Positions 50,093 through 57,663 of a DNA stretch of 64,000 bases are shown here, in pieces. A model generated the notes under the pieces. That model did no database searches and was not told the origin of the DNA. It was given only the letters and a program-made list of their open reading frames with translations. Numbering within the stretch: the first letter of the stretch is position 1; each line of letters starts with the position of its first letter. Source of the stretch: Anaerostipes hominis (ex Lee et al. 2021) (GTDB taxonomy: Bacteria; Bacillota; Clostridia; Lachnospirales; Lachnospiraceae); NCBI RefSeq assembly GCF_002270485.1, contig NZ_NQOG01000001.1, forward strand, positions 415,932-479,931, given 5' to 3'. The position numbers were made by a program, and so were the translations under genes.

Positions 50093-51097
50093 CTAGCTTT
50101 CCCTTTTCCAGTAATATACCGTTACATATGGCGGTAAATTTAATCCGCTTCCTGTGTTTCCATGATTATGAGGTTGATTTTCTCCGACGGAGTCATGTTT
50201 ATGGGAAGCATTTACTGTAAAAGTTATCCCTCCCACATCCTTATTGCCTGTGGTCATATCATTTGTCAAAGCCTTTGATGCCCCTGAAATAATTCCGGAG
50301 TATTTCCAATCTTTATAACAATACGCCCGAAAAGTACCTGACATATTTCTTTGACCGTGATCATGAGTAGGAAGCTGTCTGGTATTTATTTTACAATCTC
50401 CAGTCGAATGTAAATGTGTTTTTGAACCTCCTGGCTTTTCTACATGAATAAAATCGCTGTCATTTTCATTCACTCCCATTAAGGTTTTTCCTTCTGCAAA
50501 TCTCTTCCAAGTTCCTGGCAAAGATTCATTCGGATTAAATTCTTCTGCAAAAGCAATTACCATTCCAACCGGATACAAATAAGAAAGGATCTGCTGTATA
50601 TCCGCCTCTAAATTATCTATGGCTGCAGAATGTACATTATATTCTTCAAGGGATACGAATCCGCTTGGATCGATATCAATATCAAACGGAGCAGTATCCG
50701 AATTCTTAAAACAAAACTCCCATGTAATCGAAAAACCAGGGCTTTCGTTTACGGCAGGTATAAACCTTCCTCTTTCTGCCTGAGATAAACAATATAAAAC
50801 TTCATTTCCATCTTGATCTTCTGCATAAAACCCTATCTGCCACAGATCATAACTCTCCTGCAGCTTCGTATTCTCTAAAAGAACAGGAATTGTAATCTGA
50901 TCATTTTTTATGACAGCGGGACGAAGATTTATTTCCTGCCTGACATCCAGAACCTCTGTCTGGCTCCTCAGATCATAAAGCGGTGCTTGCCCGGCTCCTG
51001 CCTTCACCTTTGTAATCTTCAGTCCCTGTCCATCCAATAACTTTGTCTGAAGTTCTATTCCTCTATCCGTTATAACTGTGTTCTTCCATATGTCCAT
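50093..51097 (-). CDS. Tail fibre/collar-type protein 2
   Basis: A 334-residue paralogue of the fibre at 32441-33469: MDIWKNTVITDRGIELQTKL at the start, YPVGMVIAFAEEFNPNESLP, GTWKRFAEGKTLMGVNENDS and LPPYVTVYYWKRES at the end. The distal region differs from fibre 1, so it may recognise another receptor. It is placed far from the baseplate genes, ahead of the lysis cassette. I choose the start at 51097 with GGAGG five bases upstream; the ATG at 51109 overlaps that site. Confidence 0.82.
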   Translation of the reverse strand: MDIWKNTVITDRGIELQTKLLDGQGLKITKVKAGAGQAPLYDLRSQTEVLDVRQEINLRPAVIKNDQITIPVLLENTKLQESYDLWQIGFYAEDQDGNEVLYCLSQAERGRFIPAVNESPGFSITWEFCFKNSDTAPFDIDIDPSGFVSLEEYNVHSAAIDNLEADIQQILSYLYPVGMVIAFAEEFNPNESLPGTWKRFAEGKTLMGVNENDSDFIHVEKPGGSKTHLHSTGDCKINTRQLPTHDHGQRNMSGTFRAYCYKDWKYSGIISGASKALTNDMTTGNKDVGGITFTVNASHKHDSVGENQPHNHGNTGSGLNLPPYVTVYYWKRES

Positions 51098-51108
51098 ACG
51101 TTCCTCCA

Positions 51109-51555
51109 TTATTCTTGTACATTGTGAATAAACTTCTCCTCACAAAATCTCTGATACTTCCTTGACGCAGTCCTCCTGTCCATTCCAAGTTCTTCCCCAA
51201 TCTCCTGCCATCCAAGATTATTGATGGAACGAAGCCGTATAATAAGCCTGAGTTCCGGGTCTTCAATCTCCTGCAGGAACCGTTCGATCTCTGCCCTTGT
51301 GTGCAGAAGTTTTTTAATGGACAGGTCGATCAGCTCCCGGATCTCCTCCATTCGTACCGCATAGTCTGCTGTCTTGTCACTGACACCGGTCCCAAACGGC
51401 ATCCCCGTCAGCAGCGGTGACTTTATCATACTCTTACATTCCATCCAGCTGAGTTCTTCATTCAGTTTCTCAATTTCCCTGTTCAGATAGTGCATCTGAC
51501 CCAATTCCTTTTCTGTCAAATCAATCCCTCTTTTCTTTATCTGATGTGTTTCCAT
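51109..51555 (-). CDS. DUF1492/ArpU-like transcriptional regulator
   Basis: A 148-residue cytoplasmic protein with an N-terminal coiled coil (LGQMHYLNREIEKLNEELSW) and a C-terminal sigma-region-4-like helix-turn-helix (RSINNLGWQEIGEELGMDRR TASRKYQ). Such proteins occur in Firmicute prophages and are thought to drive late transcription. It may act at the twin late promoters (inference). It overlaps the preceding gene by 19 nt. Confidence 0.72.
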   Translation of the reverse strand: METHQIKKRGIDLTEKELGQMHYLNREIEKLNEELSWMECKSMIKSPLLTGMPFGTGVSDKTADYAVRMEEIRELIDLSIKKLLHTRAEIERFLQEIEDPELRLIIRLRSINNLGWQEIGEELGMDRRTASRKYQRFCEEKFIHNVQE

Positions 51556-51809
51556 CCCATATACATTGCTCCGGACGTCGGCCTGTAAACGGTCACAAGA
51601 GGCCTCATCTTATTTACGGCTCTTCCGTTAAAGCGGATCTGCCTGTCTCTGATCTCAGTCGCCGCTCTGCTCCGGTATGCCCCGATCCACTCATTGATTA
51701 TTCTTATGGAAATTCCATAAAATTCTGATAACTGCTCCTTTGTATAGTGATGCAGCAAAATGCTGATAACTGCGTCAGTTTTTCCCTTTTCAGTCTGAAA
51801 GTCAAACAT
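51537..51809 (-). CDS. Small HTH-like phage regulator
   Basis: A 90-residue protein with a likely helix-turn-helix (LHHYTKEQLSEFYGISIRII, about 17-36). I start at 51809 with GAGGAG upstream, not the ATG at 51875. It lies in the regulatory block between the early promoter and the fibre gene. Its exact family is not recognised. Confidence 0.5.
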   Translation of the reverse strand: MFDFQTEKGKTDAVISILLHHYTKEQLSEFYGISIRIINEWIGAYRSRAATEIRDRQIRFNGRAVNKMRPLVTVYRPTSGAMYMGWKHIR

Positions 51810-51895
51810 AGTACTCCTCTCTAAATTTTGTCTATTATGCCCATTGCCTTTTCCAAACAAATGTTCTATACTCATTAATATAAAAAGTAAAATTG

Positions 51896-52108
51896 TTACG
51901 GCTTAGACGCTGTATGTACAAACAGATATTCCAGCGGCATCCGGGGGAAATACCTTTTTTTCAGAAGCATTGCTTCTCCGATGGTGAAGCTCCCTGAGCC
52001 TTCCAGTTTGTCCAGCACGTCTTCTGTCCGCAGCCTCAATACATGTGCAACTTCTTCATTTGTAATATTTGTTTTTTTTAATTCAGTTTTTAAATTTAAA
52101 TATGGCAA
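51896..52108 (-). CDS. Small XRE-like regulator of the tail locus
   Basis: A protein of 70 residues if it starts at the TTG at 52108, which has a perfect GGAGG seven bases before it; the ATG at 52165 overlaps the promoter. It holds a helix-turn-helix-like core (NITNEEVAHVLRLRTEDVLD). As the first gene behind the promoter facing the divergent repressor, it may be a Cro- or activator-like partner. Confidence 0.6.
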   Translation of the reverse strand: MPYLNLKTELKKTNITNEEVAHVLRLRTEDVLDKLEGSGSFTIGEAMLLKKRYFPRMPLEYLFVHTASKP

Positions 52109-52132
52109 CAGCTCACCTCCTGATATTACTCG

Positions 52133-52198
52133 TTTGCGTATCTTATATTGATATAATATACGCATATGAGTTATATGTCAAGATAATTATACGCATTT
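52133..52198 (-). promoter_or_regulatory. Divergent operator/promoter region of the tail locus switch
   Basis: On the minus strand a near-perfect promoter: -35 TTGACA (52176-52181), 17-bp spacer, -10 TATTAT (52153-52158). Three 7-bp half-sites follow one pattern: TGCGTAT (52135-52141), ATACGCA (52158-52164) and ATACGCA (52189-52195). One touches the -10 element. They are likely repressor sites. Confidence 0.65.
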
Positions 52199-52265
52199 GC
52201 ATATTTTTTTGTTTACTTCTGGTTTTTGTTATGCTATTCTTTCTATTAGAAAGGCGGTATATTTT

Positions 52266-52589
52266 ATGGGAATTGGAGCAAAGTTGGAGCTGTTACTGCA
52301 GGAACATCACATGAATGCCAATGAACTGGCCAAGAAAATCAATGTGGCACCTACGACTATTTATTCGATGATCAAGAGAGACAGCAGAAAGGCAGACATA
52401 GAAGTTTTATTAAAGATTTCGAAGGAACTCGGTGTCACCACTGAGTATTTCTGCGACGATGAATTCCTGACCTCTGACAGCAAAAAAGAACCATCATATG
52501 AAGATTTGAAAACACTGATCGCAAGAAACGGAAAAGAAATGTCTATTGAGGAAAAATTAGAACTTATAAAGATGTTATCTGAATTATAA
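52266..52589 (+). CDS. XRE/CI-like repressor
   Basis: A 107-residue DNA-binding protein. The N-terminal XRE helix-turn-helix (LLLQEHHMNANELAKKINVA... TTIYSMIKRD, about 8-45) is followed by a short C-terminal region. It is divergent from the tail locus, with operator half-sites in between, and is followed 7 nt later by an ImmA-type protease gene. In ICEBs1-like systems the protease cleaves such a repressor to induce the element. Start at 52266; an upstream ATG at 52197 lies in the operator region. Confidence 0.82.
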   Translation: MGIGAKLELLLQEHHMNANELAKKINVAPTTIYSMIKRDSRKADIEVLLKISKELGVTTEYFCDDEFLTSDSKKEPSYEDLKTLIARNGKEMSIEEKLELIKMLSEL

Positions 52590-52596
52590 AGGACTG

Positions 52597-53316
52597 GTGG
52601 ATTTGAATTATCACGATATACTTGTTAAGATACTCGATGTTTACAGAGACTGTGAAGTCCAGTCATTTCCGATTGATTGTTACAGCATTTTAAGGCACTA
52701 TGGATACCGTATTTTCACCTATCAGAATATGCGGGATATCAATGAACGGCTCTATCAATACTGCAGAAATTATTCGGAAGACGCTTTCCGTTACGGAGCC
52801 AATCGGATCATAGCCTATGATGAGAGCAAATCCCCTTTCAGGATTCGGTTCTCCATCATGCACGAACTGGGACATATTATGCTGGGACATTCCAGAGAAT
52901 GTGCCTGTAACGAACAGCAGGCCAATTTTTTTGCAAGCAATATTCTGGCCCCCAGAATGGTCATTCATTTTGCACAGTGCCGGAATGAGGATGATGTCTC
53001 CTCGGTTTTCCAGATCAGCAGAGAGGCCGGGTCCTACGCATTTCAGAATTACAGACTTTGGAAAGAATCCGCAGCAAGAGAAGTAAGTGATGTTGACGAG
53101 GCCATGTACCGTCATTTTTATCATGATGATATGGAAGAATTTATTTACAGTATAAAGCCCTGCATGATATGCGGAAAGACAATTTATAATTCATCGGAAG
53201 ATTTATGCCTCCACTGCAGGATGGAGCATATCAGAAGGCAGCACACCCCGCTATACACATCCAGAAATGACAGAATGCTTCTGCAGATTGAACAGCAGCT
53301 GCTTAACAATATATAA
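52597..53316 (+). CDS. ImmA/IrrE-family metallopeptidase
   Basis: A 239-residue protein with the zinc motif SIMHELGHIMLGHS (about residues 84-97) and the second-region QQANFFASNILAP. The C-terminus has two CxxC pairs (CMICG and CLHC, about 190-207), a possible zinc ribbon. It probably cleaves the XRE repressor encoded upstream to release the locus (inference from ImmR/ImmA). The start is a GTG at 52597 with AAAGGA. Confidence 0.85.
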   Translation: MDLNYHDILVKILDVYRDCEVQSFPIDCYSILRHYGYRIFTYQNMRDINERLYQYCRNYSEDAFRYGANRIIAYDESKSPFRIRFSIMHELGHIMLGHSRECACNEQQANFFASNILAPRMVIHFAQCRNEDDVSSVFQISREAGSYAFQNYRLWKESAAREVSDVDEAMYRHFYHDDMEEFIYSIKPCMICGKTIYNSSEDLCLHCRMEHIRRQHTPLYTSRNDRMLLQIEQQLLNNI

Positions 53317-53350
53317 CAGAACATATTTGACTTGGCAAAAGTCTTACAAT

Positions 53351-53397
53351 AAAAAACTCATATCATATGTCCAACAGCCATGTGATATGAGTTTTTT
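53351..53397 (+). terminator. Intrinsic terminator after the repressor/protease pair
   Basis: A 19-bp stem with one G-U pair (53351-53369 with 53379-53397) ending in T6; it marks the right border of the tail locus. Confidence 0.88.
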
Positions 53398-53416
53398 ATT
53401 ATCTCAATTATTCTTT

Positions 53417-53660
53417 TTAATGTGCCCCGTTTAATTTCATACAATAGTAAGATGCCATTACTGGCTTCCCATTCTTATAACCGACGATTTTGATTGGTAA
53501 AAAAGCAGTATGTTTTTTGGGGTCTTTGTGTTCCGGTATAAACTGTTCTGACCATCCGGGTTTTATGATTCCATCGCAGTTGGACAGTCCGGGCATCTTT
53601 CCTGTATAAGGTCTTCCCTTTTACCACTGTTGCCGTGTCATACACTTTGTTTACGAACAT
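53417..53660 (-). pseudogene. Short protein gene with a frameshift
   Basis: From ATG 53660 the frame reads FVNKVYDTATVVKGK. A one-base excess in the AAAAGGGAA run near 53617 separates it from an open second frame (RPYTGKMPGLSNCDGIIKPG... ASYYCMKLNGAH) that ends at 53417. Joined, it would be about 80 residues. No SD is seen. Family not recognised. Confidence 0.4.
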
Positions 53661-53689
53661 TTTCCAAAGGAGGAAGTGCTGATTTTTAT

Positions 53690-54009
53690 TTAGTTCCTGA
53701 GCTTAATTCTCTCTGCATCATTATTTATACATTTATAGGTCGCATCTGAAGATATCCAAAATTTTTGAAAATTAGAATTATGTTTTAGTAATTTCTTATG
53801 AAAACTATTATCTTTTATTACATCACGCTTAAAGTCTTTATTTGATTTGCTTCCAGTCAACTCCTTAATTTGCCTTATATCACAGCTTCGTATTAATTCA
53901 TCCTCTAAATTTTTCACTTGTGTAATACACAAAACTTCCTTTACAGTACTTTACAATCTTCTCCTTCGACCAAATAATGATAATATTTATTTTTTCTCTT
54001 TTCACTCAT
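53690..54009 (-). pseudogene. TOPRIM-type partner of an Abi system, internally deleted
   Basis: From ATG 54009 the frame gives SEKRKNKYYHYLVEGEDCKV and a stop at 53941-53943. VEGE-x is the TOPRIM glutamate motif. It is followed in another frame by a C-terminal piece (CITQVKNLEDELIRSCDIRQ... NDAERIKLRN) ending at 53690. The middle of a protein of about 200 residues is missing, so this is a deletion remnant. It lies just behind the AAA-ATPase fragment. Confidence 0.5.
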
Positions 54010-54036
54010 TTACTATCCTCTTTTGCATAAAAACTC

Positions 54037-54400
54037 TTATTTTAAATCAGCTATTTTATAAACATAGTCTACACTTGGCGCTGACGAAAACAAATCATTA
54101 TCCACTGCATTCCTTAAAGAATCTGTGTTTCGCTTTAAATATTGAGCAGCACTAATACATTTAATTGGTTGAGACTCATCATTTGAATCTTTTCTCAAAA
54201 ATACAAACGAAAGCTTTGGTAAAGGCAAATCCAGTATATCAGTATTATGCGTTGTAAAAAACAACTGATCGTTACCTTTTGTAACAATCCTATACAGATC
54301 ATATGTATTGATAATAAAATCCATAGAGAAAGAAGCTTCCAATTTACGATACATTGAAAAAACATTGCAAAGACCGTTTTCGATGCTTCTAAAAAGACAG
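54037..54400 (-). pseudogene. C-terminal fragment of an AAA-family ATPase (abortive-infection type)
   Basis: About 110 residues remain: DFIINTYDLYRIVTKGNDQL, then FFTTHNTDILDLPLPKLSFV, a D-loop/H-loop region (TTHN) typical of AAA_21/AAA_15 Abi ATPases, and the end DYVYKIADLK. Walker A and the rest of the N-terminus are absent; upstream sequence turns into a structured non-coding repeat. Together with the TOPRIM remnant it points to a lost two-gene defence system. Confidence 0.5.
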
Positions 54401-54404
54401 AACA

Positions 54405-54572
54405 AAGTGGGCAAGCCCACTTCAACGCCCCAACCCCTCACTCTTTGAGGGGCTTGACAACTTTGCGTGCCTGATGCAATTTGCCGCAGGCAAATAATTT
54501 CCTTACGCATCTGTGCACAACCCGCGGAGCGTTTTTATTTCATAGGGAAGGTCGTAGAACTTTCCTATGAAA
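54405..54572. repeat. Structured interspersed element (multi-hairpin)
   Basis: Four back-to-back hairpins: AAGTGGGC/GCCCACTT (54405-54422), CCCCTCA/TGAGGGG (54434-54452), TTTGCC/GGCAAA (54479-54493) and a long imperfect stem at 54537-54572. The chain has no coding sense and truncates the ATPase remnant. It looks like a REP-type or MITE-like element; whether it recurs in the genome cannot be seen here. Confidence 0.45.
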
Positions 54573-54582
54573 TAAATAAATA

Positions 54583-54613
54583 GCGCAAACACTGATATCT
54601 ACAGTGTTTGCGC
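54583..54613 (-). terminator. Terminator of the tRNA-Thr transcript
   Basis: Perfect 12-bp stem GCGCAAACACTG with its complement (54583-54594, 54602-54613), followed on the minus strand by TATTTATTTATTTC, four bases after the tRNA 3' end. Confidence 0.88.
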
Positions 54614-54616
54614 CAA

Positions 54617-54689
54617 AGCTGAAAACCGGATTTGAACCGGCGACCCCTTCATTACGAGTGAAGTGCTCTACCAACTGAGCTATTTCAGC
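54617..54689 (-). tRNA. tRNA-Thr (anticodon CGT)
   Basis: A complete cloverleaf on the minus strand: acceptor GCTGAAA/TTTCAGC, D-arm GCTC...GAGC, anticodon arm CTTCA-CTCGTAA-TGAAG with anticodon CGT, and T-arm GCCGGTTCAAATCCGGT. CCA is not encoded. It lies downstream of the crh-like gene. Confidence 0.95.
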
Positions 54690-54703
54690 ATGTCAGGAGC
54701 CTT

Positions 54704-54961
54704 TTATGCTCCTTTTGTCAAATATTCTTCAATTGTTGTGATGGCAGTTTCTTCATCTGCTCCGTCAGCAACAACAGTGATATTGTCTAAATCATCCAAC
54801 CCAAGACTCATCATACCCATGATACTTTTTCCATTGATCCTTTTGTTGCCTGCCTCGATTAAAATCTTGCTCTCAAACTGGCTGGCCATCTGGACAAGAA
54901 AAGCAACCGGACGTTCTTCCTTGTTCTCGGTCACATGAATATCGATACTCTTAGAAATCAT
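54704..54961 (-). CDS. crh: Crh-like HPr protein lacking the phospho-histidine
   Basis: An 85-residue HPr-fold protein. The His15 position is Glu15 (ENKEERPVAFLVQ), so it cannot take part in PTS phosphotransfer. The HprK target Ser46 is kept (GKSIMGMMSLG). This matches Crh, a regulatory-only HPr that works with CcpA in carbon catabolite control; in B. subtilis Crh residue 15 is Gln. It overlaps the whiA stop by four bases, and hprK is in the same gene block. Confidence 0.85.
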   Translation of the reverse strand: MISKSIDIHVTENKEERPVAFLVQMASQFESKILIEAGNKRINGKSIMGMMSLGLDDLDNITVVADGADEETAITTIEEYLTKGA

Positions 54962-55884
54962 AATGATCCTCCCATTCTCATATCTTCAGCGATCTTACTC
55001 AGCTTCTTAAGACGATGATTGACCCCTGATTTGCCGACGGGGGGATTCAGCATCTCTCCTAGCTCTTTCAGAGTAGCCTCCGGATGTTCCAATCGCAGAT
55101 AGGCGATGTCTTGTAGTCCCTGGTTCAGTTCACTAAGCCCTCTATGCTCTTGTAAAAATCGAATATCCTCGGCTTGCTTCACGGCTGCTGACACTGTCTT
55201 GTTGATGTTGGCAGTCTCACAGTTTACACGGCGGTTCACCGTGTTCCTCATATCTTTCAAGATACGGACATTTTCGAGGTTCATCAAAGCTATATGTGCT
55301 TCCATGATGTTCAGTACATCAACGATCTTGGCACCTTCTTTGATATACACTACATAGTACTTCTTACGAATAACTATTTTAGCATCTAATTCAAAAAAAT
55401 CAAGCACATCTTGCAATTGTTCCGCAAATTGTTCATGAAGAGTTACAATTTCAAAGTGATAATTCTTCTCCGGATCACTCATGGAACCGGCTGCCAGAAA
55501 TGCTCCCCGGATATAGGCTCTTTTACAGCACGTGTTCTGCAGGACTAATCCAAAGTTTTTCGGCTCGAAATATTTCACTGCTTTCAATAATAAAACACAA
55601 TCCTCATGTTTGTCAACAAAAACCGAATAATTTCGACTTCTTTTCAGATATTCGTTGCGTTTTACCTGAAGTTCTCCATGAATACCGAATGTATCTTTCA
55701 GCAGCGTAAAAAACCGTTTCGCCACAGATACATTCTCCGTATGGACCTTTACCAGATAGCTTCCCTGCTCTTCGCGGACTTCCCCGCAAAAGTTAAGAAT
55801 ACCGGCAAGCTCTGCGATTTTACAGTGTCTTGCTCCGCTCGTAAGTCTTGCAAGTTCTTCTTTCACTTCACTTGAAAATGACAT
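54958..55884 (-). CDS. whiA: WhiA DNA-binding protein
   Basis: A 308-residue protein with an N-terminal LAGLIDADG-like part (MSFSSEVKEELARL... CKRAYIRGAFLAAGSMSDPE) and a C-terminal helix-turn-helix (YLRLEHPEATLKELGEMLNPPVGKSGVNHRL, given here in outline). WhiA is conserved in Gram-positives and affects cell division. It sits in the usual rapZ-whiA-crh order; the yvcK gene often found between rapZ and whiA is absent. Confidence 0.95.
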   Translation of the reverse strand: MSFSSEVKEELARLTSGARHCKIAELAGILNFCGEVREEQGSYLVKVHTENVSVAKRFFTLLKDTFGIHGELQVKRNEYLKRSRNYSVFVDKHEDCVLLLKAVKYFEPKNFGLVLQNTCCKRAYIRGAFLAAGSMSDPEKNYHFEIVTLHEQFAEQLQDVLDFFELDAKIVIRKKYYVVYIKEGAKIVDVLNIMEAHIALMNLENVRILKDMRNTVNRRVNCETANINKTVSAAVKQAEDIRFLQEHRGLSELNQGLQDIAYLRLEHPEATLKELGEMLNPPVGKSGVNHRLKKLSKIAEDMRMGGSL

Positions 55885-55887
55885 TTC

Positions 55888-56742
55888 CTACCTCGTTATA
55901 TCTCTATGCTCAACTTTCACCGGATATGGCAGCTGTTTTAATTTTTCTGCCAGTGCATTCGTGATGGTGACAGAACGGTGTTTCCCTCCGGTGCAGCCGA
56001 TCCCTATGACAAGATTATATTTTCCTTCTTTGATGTAGTTGGGAATCAGAAATTTGAGCATATCTTCTAATTTCTCTAAAAATACTCTGGACTCCTCATG
56101 CTTCATGACAAACTCCTGGATAGGACCGTCATTGCCGGTCAGAGGACGCAGGGAAAGGTCATAATAAGGATTGGGAAGGAATCTTACGTCAAACACCAGG
56201 TCTACATCTGCCGGTATGCCGAATTTGAACCCAAAAGACACTGCTGCCACATTGAAATTAGCATATTCCTCTTCCCGGACAAATATCCTGTCAATTTCAG
56301 CCTTCAGCTCCCTTGTGAGAAGCTGGCTGGTATCTATGACATAATCCGCATATTTTTTTAATTCATTCACTGCTTCCCGCTCTTTTTCAATGCCGTCTTC
56401 AATCCGGCCGCTGCGTGCCAGGGGATGATTTCTTCTGGTCTCCTTGTAGCGTTTGATCAAAATACGGTTGCTGGCATTGAGAAACAGAATCTCAAATTTG
56501 ACACCCATATCATGGACTTTTTTTAACTCATCCAAAAATTCATCAATGGATGCTCCGCTCCGGATATCAATGCCGAGAGCGACATTGGATATATTTGCAG
56601 TCTTGTCAAGGGTAAGCTCAGCAAATTTGCACAGCAGTCTGGTTGGAAGATTATCCACACAAAAATATCCAATATCTTCCAGCATTTTGAGAGCACTGCT
56701 CTTTCCCGCCCCCGACATCCCGGTTACAATTACAAATCTCAT
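55888..56742 (-). CDS. rapZ: RapZ/YvcJ-family nucleotide-binding protein
   Basis: A 284-residue P-loop protein (GMSGAGKSSALKMLEDIGYF at residues 8-27) with the C-terminal RapZ motif GCTGGKHRSVTITNALAEKL. E. coli RapZ controls glmS sRNAs; the Gram-positive YvcJ binds and hydrolyses nucleotides and affects competence. It is 3 nt upstream of whiA and 11 nt after murB. Confidence 0.93.
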   Translation of the reverse strand: MRFVIVTGMSGAGKSSALKMLEDIGYFCVDNLPTRLLCKFAELTLDKTANISNVALGIDIRSGASIDEFLDELKKVHDMGVKFEILFLNASNRILIKRYKETRRNHPLARSGRIEDGIEKEREAVNELKKYADYVIDTSQLLTRELKAEIDRIFVREEEYANFNVAAVSFGFKFGIPADVDLVFDVRFLPNPYYDLSLRPLTGNDGPIQEFVMKHEESRVFLEKLEDMLKFLIPNYIKEGKYNLVIGIGCTGGKHRSVTITNALAEKLKQLPYPVKVEHRDITR

Positions 56743-56753
56743 ACGTAATTCCT

Positions 56754-57662
56754 CTAAAACTTTCCGACCCGTTTCACTTCCGGTTCCAGGTCCACTCCGA
56801 ACTTCTCCTTCACTGTTTTCTGAACGTCTTCGATCAGCTGAAGAACATCTTTCGCCGTTGCATTCTCCTGATTTACCACAAATCCGCAGTGTTTATCTGA
56901 CACACGTGCACCTCCGACCTGATATCCTCTGAGTCCTGCATCATCAATCAATTTCCCTGCAAAATAACCTTCCGGGCGCTTGAAGGTGCTGCCTGCACTC
57001 GGCAGTTCCAGAGGCTGTTTCGTCTTTCGGGCCAATGTATACTCATCCATCTGTTTTTTTATTTCAGAAGGGTCTCCCTCCTTCAAAGAAATCGTACCGC
57101 CAAGCACCGTGTATCCGCATTTAATGACATTGCTGGTTCGGTATCCAAGTTCCAGTTCATCGGCAGTAAGGGTAAGGATATCTCCTTCTTTCGTGAGTAC
57201 CGTGGCTTCTTTTAACACCTGGATCATTTCTCCTCCGTAGGCTCCCGCATTCATAGTGATCGCCCCTCCGAATGTTCCGGGTATGCCTCCCGCGAACTCA
57301 AATCCCGTGAGATTCTGGTTCAGCGCTTCACTGGCAATGGAACTTAGCAATGCCCCTGCCTGAGCCGTGATCTCGGTCCGGTTTACTGTGATCTCATTCA
57401 TATTTTTATAAATCTGAAGGACAATGCCGTCGATTCCACGGTCCCCTACCAATAGATTGCTTCCATTTCCTAAAATAAACATGGGAATTCCGTATTTCTT
57501 TGCGGTTTTCACTGTCCACTGCACTTCCCCGTAAGTTTCAGGAACGACGTACAGTTCCGCCTCTCCGCCGATGCGGAAGGTCGTATGTTTTTTCATTGGT
57601 TCTTTTGTAAGTACCCGTTCAGGTGCGATCTTCTGTCTCAATTCTTCAAGAATCGTACTCAT
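56754..57662 (-). CDS. murB: UDP-N-acetylenolpyruvoylglucosamine reductase
   Basis: A 302-residue FAD flavoenzyme that completes UDP-MurNAc in peptidoglycan synthesis. FAD-binding ILGNGSNLLVGDRGIDGIV, GGAITMNAGAYGGEM, catalytic Ser in SAGSTFKRPEGYFAG and the C-terminal Glu region (DLEPEVKRVG) are all present; it is the type IIa form lacking one insertion. It is a member of the conserved hprK-to-crh block. Confidence 0.95.
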   Translation of the reverse strand: MSTILEELRQKIAPERVLTKEPMKKHTTFRIGGEAELYVVPETYGEVQWTVKTAKKYGIPMFILGNGSNLLVGDRGIDGIVLQIYKNMNEITVNRTEITAQAGALLSSIASEALNQNLTGFEFAGGIPGTFGGAITMNAGAYGGEMIQVLKEATVLTKEGDILTLTADELELGYRTSNVIKCGYTVLGGTISLKEGDPSEIKKQMDEYTLARKTKQPLELPSAGSTFKRPEGYFAGKLIDDAGLRGYQVGGARVSDKHCGFVVNQENATAKDVLQLIEDVQKTVKEKFGVDLEPEVKRVGKF

Positions 57663-57663
57663 G

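Noticed and set aside
30832..54689. Integrated prophage with attachment sites at tRNA-Thr
   Set aside because: No integrase, no head or replication genes, and no direct repeat of the tRNA 3' end was found at the left border.
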